Shown here: positions 1 to 8,111 of the stretch, piece by piece
Position numbering within the stretch: the first letter of the stretch is position 1
Layout: each line of letters begins with the position of its first letter
DNA from: Fragilaria crotonensis
Taxonomy: Eukaryota > Bacillariophyta > Fragilariophyceae > Fragilariales > Fragilariaceae
DNA: 10,650 bases
Direction: 5' to 3'
NCBI GenBank assembly: GCA_022925895.1
Contig: JAKSYS010000274.1
Location: 64,001-74,650, forward strand
Made by a program: the position numbers and the translations under genes
The notes under the pieces: generated by a model
What the model was told of the DNA's origin: nothing
Seen by the model: only the letters and a program-made list of their open reading frames with translations
Databases searched by the model: none

Positions 1-1
1 A

Positions 2-229
2 TTCTGTACTGAAGCATTCTCCGACTACGCTCGTTTTGCAACAATCCAACAAATCTTTGGAATACAAATTGAAAATCTGACATTCTTTGGATTCTTTTGG
101 AAGAATAAAGTTTTCGTGTATGCGTTTGTTGTGATCATGGTGCTGACGGCGCTTTTCCTGTGGTGCAGACCGCGAGATCGCAGCAAGGATCATTTGGCAC
201 TCCGCGATCGATTGAAGGCTAGATCGTAG
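2..229 (+). CDS. C-terminal end of an unrecognised membrane protein (partial)
   Basis: The frame beginning at base 2 is open from the window edge to a TAG at 227-229, giving 75 residues. It contains one strongly hydrophobic segment, VFVYAFVVIMVLTALFLW, preceded by an aromatic stretch (TFFGFFWKNK) and followed by a basic, charged tail ending DRLKARS. This is the pattern of a final transmembrane helix with a short cytosolic tail, placed by the positive-inside rule. The upstream part lies outside the window, so family and function cannot be named, and an intron boundary close to base 2 cannot be excluded. The gene converges with nadB on the opposite strand. The protein-like composition supports real coding; the function is unknown. 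Confidence 0.6.
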   Translation, partial: FCTEAFSDYARFATIQQIFGIQIENLTFFGFFWKNKVFVYAFVVIMVLTALFLWCRPRDRSKDHLALRDRLKARS

Positions 230-352
230 GATGGCACCAACGTTAGCGTTTTGGTTGAAGGTAGGGGTTGCTGCAGTTGAATTGGGGTCTTGACTCATTG
301 TATGCTGCTGAGAGCGCATGTCGGAAGTGATGATGCTTTTTGTAATCAGTAA

Positions 353-701
353 ATGACTGCTATTTTACCACACATTTTACTCGTTTTTACCTTGTTGTGC
401 ACAATCTGTTTGCTTCCCTATCAAGGTGAAAGGAAATTCGACGAGAAGGAAAAAGTACACTTGTTCGTGCACGCAGTGTTCAGATGCTCATCTGCCTACA
501 ACAACGACCACTGCCGCGTGTATGCTAGCGATTCGTGACGGGTCATTCATGGAGTGGGACGTTGGACCCGCACAACTAAAGATATCGCGTATCGAGCTAG
601 TAACATGTGCGATTGATGAAGTCACAAGCTGGGTAAGAAAATGGAACGTGCAGAACGACAATGCCGTGGACTACGTCATCCAACTGCATGACATTACATG
701 A
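353..701 (+). CDS. Possible small two-exon gene, signal-peptide-like N terminus, unknown function
   Basis: An ATG at 353, directly after an in-frame TAA, opens a hydrophobic start (TAILPHILLVFTLLCTICLL) that reads as a signal peptide or membrane anchor. Removing a GT-AG segment at 426-483 (58 nt, 5' GTGAAA, 3' TTCAG) joins exon 1 (353-425, phase 1) in frame to exon 2 (484-701). The result is a 96-residue product ending LHDIT. Exon 2 has a TTTTT linker and then AACMLAIRDGSFMEW, which faintly recalls the start of the catalytic region in secretory glycosyltransferase-like proteins that are numerous in diatoms; that resemblance is from memory and weak. A 58-nt intron is short. Unspliced, the frame would stop at 538. 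It starts only 123 bases after the preceding stop codon and ends 98 bases before the nadB stop, so 3' ends would converge. It could be a truncated gene copy or a chance reading. Confidence 0.35.
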
Positions 702-799
702 AGCCCATAGAACGCGAGTGGACTACCCAGGTCAATTCGAGACTGTAGCTCGGGAACATCAGACTGTATGTTGCAATATCTTGCGAGGGCATTTATCTT
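702..799. other. Short intergenic gap, likely nadB 3' untranslated region
   Basis: On the - strand this follows the nadB TAA. A GATAAA lies immediately after the stop, but there is no AATAAA. There is no convincing SECIS core (RUGA, apical AA, GA) with paired helices here or down to about 230. Confidence 0.5.
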
Positions 800-2772
800 T
801 TAGTAAGAAGCGAGCGACTCTCGCATTTCCTCGTCCTCGAATTCGTCCTCCACAACATAGTGTGCCCCCTTCGCTTTTGGGTTGGCCATGGCAGCCTTGG
901 CAACGGCACGACCAGAAACAGCGGCGTCTCGTAGTCCCGCTGTTTCGCGACATGCGTGTTGGTCGAACAGAACGTCAGCCATGTCGTTTATATCCTCAAG
1001 CTCATCTATGGCATGAGCCAATCCAGACTGTGTTCGCACCACACCGACGTGATCCCACATAATAGTCTTCAATTCCTTCAACAACCTGTCGGCTTCTTCG
1101 ACAGGCTGAGAATCAAGAGAAGGGCGCAGGTGTGGTGCACTTTCAAATCTGCCACTTTCTTTGATAATCTTCCTGGCATCATCATACATGGCCTTACCCT
1201 CTTTGGCCCCCACAAAATCAGCAACTGCTGCACCAAACACCAATCCCTCCAACAATGAAGTGGATGCCAATCGATTCCCTCCATGTAGACCAGTCCTCGC
1301 TGCTTCACCTGCCGCGTAAAGTCCTGGCAGTCCCGTACATCCATTCAAATCCGTCTTGATTCCTCCACAAGTGTAATGCGCAGCAGGAGTGATTGGGATA
1401 GGATCCACAGCTCAATCGAGCCCTCGAGCCATGAGATGCGCCTGAATCGATGGGAATCGCTGTCGGACCCAGTCCGAATCTCGGTGCGTAATGTCCAGTG
1501 TCACGCCGCCGCCGGTGCGTTGTTGGGTTTCATAGACTCCGCGGGCAACAATGTCGCGGGGTGCCAAATCGGCGTCGGGGTGGAAGGATTTGGCAAAGGC
1601 GTGGCCGTGACAATCCCGTAAGATTGCGCCTTCTCCGCGGAGGGCTTCCGATAAGAGGAAGCGGGGCTCGTTCGGGAGGAGCAATGCAGTGGGGTGGAAT
1701 TGCACGTATTCCAGATCTTGAGTTTGAACTCCGACACGAGTGGCCATGGCTACGGACGAGCCCAAAGCATTGAACCCGGACGGGTTGGTGGAGTGTTGAT
1801 AAATTCCTGCCAGCCCTCCACTGGCCAAAACAACACCTCGAGAGGCGTATTCCTCACCGAGCAAGGTTTGGACGCCAACGCAAACGCCATTCTGAACAAT
1901 CAAGTCGGTTGCAATTGTGTTTCCCTGTAGAGTAATAAGTGGGTGACGAGCCGCTGCTGCAGTAATGTGTTCCGTAATGACCCGACCAGTGTGATCTGCT
2001 TTGTACAAGATGCGGGGAGCGGCATGGGAGGCCTCTGTGTTAAGAAGGAGTGGGCGAGAAGCAGAAATGATGTGAGCAGAACCAAGTGTGACGTGTGCTT
2101 GAGCGCAGTACTTGAACCAAGTAACTTCCGGTAGCAACATCCCAGTCATGCCAAGTCCATGCACGGACAATTGTTGCACTGTCGGACTATCGCAAGATTG
2201 AGCACGGACACAAACACGCAAAAAACATCAAACATACCTAGCGTCAAACTCAGTTCTCCCGTCTCTTCAGATCTTTGAAAGGGAACGTTCGCAAATCGTA
2301 GTGTCAAATCGAGCAACAACTGTTCGACTCGATCAGGTCCTTCGTGCGCCACTTTCTGGACTGCAGGATCGTAACACAGTCCTGCCCCGGCTCGATGAAT
2401 ATCATTCGCCAGGGAATCGGGAGAGTCTTCTCCTGGTCGTCCTTGGTAGATGATTCCTCCTTGAGCCCAATACGAATTGCAGTCCGTCGGCTGAACGCCA
2501 GCAAAGAGAAGCGTGGTCGGGATCTGGTATAGTTCGGCAGCAATCAAGGCAGTTGCCGAGCCAGCAACGCCAGATCCGATGACGAGGAGGCGATCTGTAC
2601 TTGAAGCATCCGTCGATGTTGTCGATGTCCGAGGCGATGGCAACGATCTTGCCGACGATAGAGATCGGTAGTGACATTGATACTGATCGGAGGATTCGGT
2701 CTGAAGCGGTAATAGCAATCGCGCTCGCTTGGATCCAAGGGCCGTTCTAGTTGCTCGGCTAAGTGTCAACAT
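800..2772 (-). CDS. nadB: L-aspartate oxidase (NadB), one intron, interrupted by an in-frame TGA
   Basis: NadB is an FAD enzyme that oxidises L-aspartate to iminoaspartate, which quinolinate synthase NadA uses to make quinolinate for NAD. Exons are 2772-2238 and 2034-800, giving 589 codons. Visible motifs: dinucleotide-binding GSGVAGSA at about 66-73; NSYWAQGGI near 99; HAAPRILYKADHTGR near 182; QFHPTALLLP with His292; EALRGEGAIL near 308; LAPRDIVAR with Arg338; PAAHYTCGG with His398; GLHGGNRLAS with Arg433. The last four key residues correspond to the E. coli active-site residues His244, Arg290, His351 and Arg386. A helical C-terminal domain (IMWDHVGVVRT) and an acidic tail follow. The first ATG (2772) is chosen because in-frame stops lie just upstream (2824-2829). 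The first ~55 residues precede the bacterial start and are rich in Arg/Ser, like an organellar presequence, mitochondrial in style rather than a diatom bipartite plastid leader. Codon 386 is TGA; otherwise the frame is unbroken. Identity is very sure; whether the product is full length is not. Confidence 0.93.
1412..1414 (-). other. In-frame TGA at codon 386 of nadB
   Basis: The coding strand reads GGG CTC GAT TGA GCT GTG GAT CCT. In protein terms it is GLD-stop-AVDPIPITPAAHY, which aligns without gaps to E. coli GIDLTQEPVPIVPAAHY, the TGA replacing a position usually occupied by Leu or Ile. The frame is conserved on both sides. Termination here would remove the conserved active-site His and Arg and the whole helical domain. 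The base after TGA is G, not the readthrough-favouring CTA context. A TTA-to-TGA or TGC/TGT-to-TGA change would be a single substitution. Confidence 0.95.
2035..2237 (-). other. Spliceosomal intron of nadB
   Basis: The intron is 203 nt, phase 1, with 5' splice site CTAG|GTATGT and 3' end CTTCTTAACACAG|AGGCC preceded by a pyrimidine-rich stretch. Splicing gives CTA-GAG-GCC-TCC-CAT (Leu-Glu-Ala-Ser-His), which joins GELSLTL to the conserved HAAPRILYKADHTG block with no extra or missing residues compared with bacterial NadB (LTREGGHSHRRIL in E. coli). The intron stays open in the exon 2 frame, but its translation does not resemble NadB. Confidence 0.88.
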
Positions 2773-3245
2773 GCTCTTGCTTCTGTGTTGGTTGTGACGA
2801 GTCGGCACACCGTTGTGATCACTTTATCAAATGTTGGACCTGATTCAATGGTGATGCCAACGATTACTTGTACCTGTTCACTGTGGGAGAATGCTCAGCT
2901 TCTTCGTTTCCAGACAGTCGGTACCTTTGTGAGTCTGACTGTACACATACAATTGAAACTTGAAACTTGACCCTGGGTCTCGTTCCTTTTCGTTCGTTTG
3001 TGATCACGTTCTCCGAACTTCAGGCCGAAGAAAGTATGATGCAAACACGTAATTTTAAGAAAGTGCATGATTTTTCGTGGCGTCGGTGCAAGTGTATACT
3101 ACGGAAAAATAGGGAGGGGAGGTCAGCAGGTCAGGACGACGCACGGTTGGAGGAGCCGTGTCATCAGAAAAAAATCGAGGAACCTCAATTCCTTGCGTCG
3201 CTGACGAAAGCGAACACCTACCGTAGTCCGTACGAGTGAGGGACG
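2773..3245. other. nadB upstream region, no gene recognised
   Basis: This is the presumed promoter and 5' leader of nadB on the - strand. Small open frames exist on both strands but show no recognisable domains. Two GTGATCAC-type palindromes (near 2815 and 3000) and a tandem TGAAACT pair near 2953-2966 are the only visible short motifs. No TATA box can be assigned with confidence. Confidence 0.4.
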
Positions 3246-3268
3246 AAAGTATAAGAGGCTTATACTTT
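3246..3268. repeat. Perfect 10-bp inverted repeat (hairpin) followed by a T run
   Basis: AAAGTATAAG at 3246-3255 and CTTATACTTT at 3259-3268 are perfect reverse complements separated by AGG, and the T run continues. A near copy sits at 5784-5808 (AAAGTACAAG, five-base loop, CTTATACTTT), and another CTTATACTTT at 5841-5850. The function is not known. Confidence 0.8.
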
Positions 3269-3283
3269 TTTTCAGTTCTACCG

Positions 3284-3500
3284 TACTTCAGTAGTACAGT
3301 GCTTAAACGTGGACAATGGCTCGCTGTGTTGAGTGCACAAGCAACGTATTCCAAATACAATTGTACGTGGTACTAGTACTCCGTAAAAGTTACAAGTACC
3401 AAACTGGTGGCACAGTAGAAAAAATATCACCAGTACCAGGTACGGAGTACGGGTACAGGGTACAGGTACTTGTACTACTACTACATGTTAGAGTACTTTA
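3284..3500. repeat. GTAC/AGTACT-rich palindromic island
   Basis: The tetramer GTAC and variants (GTACTAGTAC palindrome at 3370-3379, TACGGAGTAC, GGGTACAGGGTACAGGTAC) recur many times. Similar islands appear around 5480-5640, 6286-6336, 8350-8440 and 10565-10612. No coding capacity is recognised. Confidence 0.7.
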
Positions 3501-3602
3501 GCGGCACAATGCACAGCAATGGGCAATCAACACACATGAAAGCACCAAGCAGCTACTCTAGTTAAGAAGTAGTCACTATTTTGCCAATAACTGAGTGCAT
3601 GT

Positions 3603-4230
3603 TGGTCCAATTGTGTTGACTGCAAGCATGATTTTAGATTGCCCTATTTTCTCACAACTTTTGTTGCCTCCAAATGTGAATATTATGGGAATGAAATTTC
3701 AGAATTGCTGGACCTGTACCATTCACACATTCAAGTTTATGGTTCCAATTCCAATCATGGGTACTGAATGGGCTGTGGTCCAATTGTGTTTGAACAAACA
3801 TGATTCTAGATAGCCCTGTGGCCTCAAAACTTTCTGTTGCCTCTGATTTTGGATAACATTGGCATTTAAATTTTCAAAATTGACACTGTACTTTACTCAA
3901 ACATGTGGATGGGTCCACATTATTGGCAACACTATTCTGCGTGTAAATTAATGAATTTTAGTCCAATTGCATAGATCACACATGATTCTAGATTGCCTCC
4001 TGGTCTCAAAACTTTCTAAATTCTCTGATTTTGGCTAATGTGGGATACTAAATTTTCAAAATTGATGCTGAAGTGCACCCTTGCAGCATGTGCAAAATTC
4101 CTTTGGGCAGCCCATGCAATTAGTGCCTATGTGCTGTGTAAATCAATGGATTCTGGTCCAATTTCATAGGTCAAACATCATTCTAGATTGCCTCCTGGTC
4201 CCAAAGCTTTGATGTTGGCCTCAGTGGGTA
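3603..4230. repeat. Diverged tandem repeat, about four copies of a ~175-195-bp unit
   Basis: Related blocks start at about 3603, 3776, 3959 and 4154 (spacings 173, 183 and 195). Each begins TGGTCCAATTG or a close variant and continues with CATGATTCTAGATTGCC and then CTCAAAACTTTCT or equivalents. Copies 2 and 3 share a later CTCTGATTTTGG and AAATTTTCAAAATTGA. Copies 3 and 4 are preceded by GTGTAAAT(T/C)AATG. The fourth copy is truncated near 4230. It could be an old satellite array or subterminal repeats of a mobile element. Confidence 0.75.
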
Positions 4231-4479
4231 TCCTTCAAGAAGGTAAACCAGTAGTATTACTAAAGTAGCAGTATCACTAAAAAGCTAGAGTCTTGAAACC
4301 ATTGCTAAGAAGAGTAAACTGGACTTGATATTGGTACTGAGCAAAGCCTGACTGCTGTGCCTTGGCATGGTCTGGTTGGCTGGCTCAACATTGTCAAAGA
4401 CTCATCTGTCATCAGTGGTTGTTGTTGTCACAGTCACAACAAAAAGGAGCCCTTCCTTTCCAACAAGAAGGTCTCCGCT

Positions 4480-5055
4480 ACTCAAGGCAAAACCTTAGAA
4501 TTGTAATCCTTTATGATGCCCGAATATGATGATCTACTCTCGCTCCTGTTGACAAAGTCATTGCCTAGTACATAATCCACGTCAGGCAAGAGAGTCACAA
4601 GAATTGAGTTGTTGGGAGCTGCAACCCCATCACCACAATGTAACCATCAGAACCTGCTGTGTCACCATCACAAACCTTCAACAGGGTTGGTCTTGATGTC
4701 AGAGTAATCAGCCACCATATAGAACTTCACTGGAGAATTTGTATGAACTACCTGTGGCACTTGTGGTAAATGCAAATGTAGCATGTCCCTGTGGCCACTT
4801 CAGACGGAGAGCAATGATTGCACCACAAAGTGTGCTGGACTTGCTTTCTGTTGTCTATGTGCCAATGTTCAAGTTGGCTTGATGCTAGGTTTCCTTATGG
4901 TCAAAGAGATCAAACCATCAGGAAAGAAGAACTCTATCAAGCAAATCGCTGTAATTGCTGATATTGTCATTGCCATTCCATCTTGAACCCATCTGGGTAC
5001 AGTGAAGAAACTAGCAGGCTTCAAGTTTGTTAACTCATACAGGCATATATATCAT
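4480..5055 (-). mobile_element. Decayed retrotransposon relic, Ty3/gypsy-like gag zinc finger and retropepsin
   Basis: Three protein-like open segments lie in order on the - strand, in shifted frames. The first, about 5051-4869, contains PASFFTVPRWVQDGMAM. The second, 4858-4748, contains WCNHC and CYICIYHKCHR, a damaged zinc-knuckle-like cysteine/histidine cluster. The third, 4646-4482, contains ILVTLLPDVDYVLGNDF. Between the last two, another frame reads DGDTAGSDGYIVVMGLQL. The DG-D-T...DGY...L-L pattern followed by LLP..DYVLG..F matches the second half of Ty3/gypsy retropepsins (LLP..ADIVLG..W), and zinc finger before protease is the order expected in gag-pol. Stops and frameshifts make it non-functional. 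I could not place the catalytic D-S/T-G motif, reverse transcriptase or LTRs. Family assignment is by eye. Confidence 0.42.
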
Positions 5056-5060
5056 CTGGT

Positions 5061-5480
5061 GTGAGTTTGAATGTAGCTGCATGTGGCCTATGTCGACAGC
5101 GCAGAGGCATCATGCTATTTTTCATTTATTTTCAAGCGCTCCTGTCTGTTTGTGCAGGTGAGACATTGGCAAGTCAGAGGATGTCATAATTCTTCTAGTT
5201 AATGAGTGTCTTTGTGAAATGCACTGCACCATTTCAGTTAGAACTTTTCCTAAGATTCTGGGAACCAAAATGATGTCTAAAAATCACTACTAGTATGGAG
5301 TATTAGCTTTCATTGTGATATGATGAAAAGAAATGATTGAGATGTTACTGAATCTATGGCAAGGAAGGAATACCTTAATTGACCTCAGGGGCCTATTGAA
5401 TCCACCTGAAATTCCCCTCCTTGTTATTGTGATTAATGTTGGCTGTTGCTCGTTGCTGTGTGTTGTTATTGGACTGGCCA
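5061..5480. other. Gene-free stretch, no feature recognised
   Basis: Only short open frames without recognisable domains are present (for example 5290-5481 on - and 5333-5515 on +). The right edge passes into GTAC-rich DNA at about 5481. Confidence 0.4.
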
Positions 5481-5552
5481 AGAGTACTCGTAATGCGGTA
5501 GTACTGGAGTACTAAGTACTGGTTAATGTGGTTGGACATATACTAGCTAGAC

Positions 5553-5587
5553 ACTAGACTACTAGACTACTAGACTACTAGACTACT
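5553..5587. repeat. Short tandem repeat, 8-bp unit ACTAGACT, about 4.4 copies
   Basis: Perfect copies sit at 5553, 5561, 5569 and 5577, plus a partial ACT at 5585-5587, embedded in an AGTACT-rich segment (5484-5640). Confidence 0.9.
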
Positions 5588-6179
5588 ATCGTACTGACGT
5601 ACGCTGCTCAACTCCCAACGTTTTTTAGAGCAAAGTACTTGTATGATACCAACGCACACACCAGAATAATCCCCAAGCAGTATAAGTTCTCCGGGTCCGC
5701 AACTAATACTTTACAATGAATCCCGGTGTGTACTTCGTGTCAACACGTGAAAAGCACGAGAAAGTACTTCTCAGGAGTTTTGGAAAGTACAAGGTTTTCT
5801 TATACTTTTGGCACCGAGTACTAGCAAAACCATATACTGTCTTATACTTTCCATGTAGTCCGTACTCGGATTATCTCTTATTTTGTCTATTGCACTTTGC
5901 AACATTGCAACATTGCAACTCCTCAAAGATACCTTCGACCGGTATCTGTACGACGTAGGACCTCATACGTGCAGTTGTAGCGCTGCACATACCTGGAACC
6001 TGGAACTGGTATTCCCCGACTGACAAGCAGGTCGCTACGGGAGATGTGCGGAATGTTCCGGTATGAACCTTTTCGTGCTGGCAAAAAGAGTGGAACGTGC
6101 GCGTTTCCGCCTACTAGAGTAGACTCAACTTCCACCGTCCACCCGACTCAGCGAGACATGCCCTGCCGCTTCCGGCATC
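5588..6179. other. Intergenic stretch with repeated CTTATACTTT motif, no gene recognised
   Basis: Open frames at 5716-5958 (+) and 5923-6135 (-) lack recognisable domains and I do not call them. The segment holds the imperfect hairpin at 5784-5808, another CTTATACTTT at 5841-5850, and a short GCAACATTG tandem near 5895-5915. Confidence 0.4.
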
Positions 6180-6241
6180 GGACATAGGACGTAGTCGTAG
6201 GACATAGGACATAGGACATAGGGTATAGGTATAGGGTATAG
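6180..6241. repeat. Short tandem repeat, 7-bp unit GGACATA grading into GGGTATA
   Basis: Perfect GGACATA copies start at 6200, 6207 and 6214, with another at 6180, followed by GGGTATA at 6221 and 6234 with a six-base GGTATA between. Confidence 0.85.
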
Positions 6242-6285
6242 GCATTAGAGGCATATGATAGTAATGCAATATACAATCCTGTGGG

Positions 6286-6336
6286 TGCAGTACTAGTAGT
6301 ACTATATTACTCGGAGTACTCTAGCTACTACTAGTA
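6286..6336. repeat. AGTACT/CTAGTA palindrome-rich island
   Basis: It contains AGTACTAGTAGTACT, GGAGTACTC and CTACTACTAGTAC, the same motif family as 3284-3500. Confidence 0.65.
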
Positions 6337-6445
6337 CACCACAGACCACAGCATATTTGTGTGACATATACCAGTCGTATAATGTATGAATAGAAGTAGG
6401 ATACAGACGGTACTTGCACTCAAGTATACGGTATGGAGGTATGGT

Positions 6446-6471
6446 GTAGATTGTAGATTGTAGATTGTAGA
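6446..6471. repeat. Short tandem repeat, 7-bp unit GTAGATT, about 3.5 copies
   Basis: Perfect copies start at 6446, 6453 and 6460, with a partial one at 6467. Confidence 0.85.
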
Positions 6472-6608
6472 GCGTTTAGAGTACTCCTTATGACATAGAT
6501 GTTGTACTGCAATCACCACTTATTGTGATTTGTTTTGCTGGCATTGTTACGTCGGAAGCCTTTGCCACCATCAATTGGACAAGAGATACACATTAAAAAA
6601 GGCATTGA

Positions 6609-6960
6609 CTAACATAACATCTCATCGGAATCAATTTTAATGTTTCAAGCAGTACAGAAGCTTGGAAAGTCAGTCTACTTTGTGATGCGTACTTGATGAA
6701 ACAGAAGGAAATGATGAGCCTTTTATGCACTTAATGTCGAGTAGTAAACAACACCAACCAAGTAGTTCCCAAATTTAACCCAAGACTAAGTTTCCAAAGC
6801 TCCCCAAAACAGCTTCTTTTGTTATTACTCAAACTAGGGAGGCCAGATAGTAATGCGTGTTTAGAGCTTCAGGAAGAACTGGAACTCAGATGCAGGTTTG
6901 TCTTACCTTCACTCTTTCTCCATTACCTGTCTCTCTCAAAATGATCATTCTAAAATCAAT
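6609..6960 (+). mobile_element. Weak transposase-like coding relic
   Basis: One + frame reads FQAVQKLGKSVYFVM up to a TGA. Shifting frame at that point gives DAYLMKQKEMMSLLC, and a further frame gives CRVVNNTNQVVPKF and then stays open for about 80 codons in all. The order (hydrophobic strand, D-A-Y, helix, R-x-x-N) resembles the second catalytic-Asp region of some DDE transposases (VADAYY...ITRV..N). The match is short, needs frameshifts and was made by eye, so the relic could be unrelated or chance. Confidence 0.22.
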
Positions 6961-8111
6961 GGGAAATTCCGTTAACACATTGTATTACCACATTAAAGTG
7001 CAATGCCAGAACTATACCAGAATATCACACAACCTTTAGTTTTGTACTATCATAATGAACTGTAACATCACTTTCATGTCACCTATCTTAATTAGACGAA
7101 GCTTAACAACTATTGTTGTAAGCCTTGCCTGTTTTCCGCAGACAATGTGGTACCTATTTGCTGCTATCCTTTTCTCAATCATTTTATCACCATTGATTTC
7201 ACTTCCAAGCAATTACAAACATGGAACAAAATTATCATCAAGCCTTCAAAGAGGTCTATTTTCACTTTGCCTTCGACAGGTAACTTAATTAGTAAAGGCA
7301 AATCATTTTATCACAGGCGGGGAAAATGTTCCTTGCTGTCATGTGGAGCTCCTGATAATGTTTGCAGCATGGATCAACAAATAACTTGACATGCCTTTAT
7401 GCTGATGATCACTTTGAATGATGGAGGTTCGGCAAGTTTTGGGAATCACTAAACTTACATCATTGAGGCCTCGGACCTCCCAGCCATTTCTAGACATGCG
7501 GATCCAAGTGCTTCTCAATGTCATGGAGTATCCAACAAAAATGGGCGCCCACATACGGCTTTGTCTCTGAGATCAAGCAAAGATTGGTTAGCACAGCGCT
7601 GCAAAGGGTTATTTGAGTACTATGGTGTGCTGGTGTCCTCTGACTGAACAGAGTCTGTATGGAATTGCCATGAAGAGCAACAAGAAGGTGAAGGTTCCAC
7701 ATACTCAAAACAATACTGAAAAAATCACATCAACTTGTAACCTAATGTCTGTGGAAGGCCAGGAACCATACACTGCCTGAATCCAACAAGATTGCACATC
7801 ACTCCTTGAGATCAGGGATATGTATGCTCACTACCATGATGGGAAACGAAAACTGCTGATGACACACTTGTATTGCACAACTAGCTACTACTTGATCACG
7901 CTGCTAAACAAGTTGACGAGAATGGGACACGACTGGGAACATTGAGTTAGGGCTACTAGGGTTAGCATTAGACAATTGCTGCCAACCTGCTGTAATATTG
8001 TCTTGTTGCAGATGGGTACACACTTTGGTCTTGCAGAAAGATTGAAGACTGTGACAACCCCATAATCAGTTTAAAAGTATACTTTATATGGAACAAAAAC
8101 ATCCTTAAGGA
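6961..8111. other. Gene-free stretch, no feature recognised
   Basis: Composition is AT-leaning, with only short open frames on both strands (the largest are about 70-80 codons, e.g. 7147-7389 on + and 7490-7708 on -). None shows a domain I can name. The region may be old transposon debris, but I cannot show that. Confidence 0.4.

Noticed and set aside
230-799. A SECIS element for nadB on the - strand
   Set aside because: RUGA-like and GA-like tetramers are present (for example near 672 and 548), but none has the paired helix and apical AA at the required spacing.
1376-1773. Open frames on the + strand opposite nadB exon 2
   Set aside because: They are antisense shadows of the conserved, high-GC coding region.
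2773-2808. Extending nadB upstream to a GTG at 2808
   Set aside because: Eukaryotic initiation favours the ATG at 2772, and the extra codons add nothing conserved.
3055-3360. 101-codon frame on the - strand upstream of nadB
   Set aside because: It runs through the hairpin and into the GTAC island, and its translation has no domain or protein-like organisation.
3490-5488. Identical AGAGTACT at 3490-3497 and 5481-5488 as a target-site duplication
   Set aside because: The same 8-mer also occurs at 6478-6485 and related forms are abundant in the GTAC islands, so it is not specific to an insertion.
7391-7417. LYADD in a + strand frame, like the reverse-transcriptase catalytic motif
   Set aside because: The frame around it is only about 17 codons between stops and neighbouring RT motifs are not visible, so a chance match is likely.
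7945-7970. GTTAGGG and AGGGTTAG resembling telomere repeats
   Set aside because: Two isolated short matches without tandem structure.
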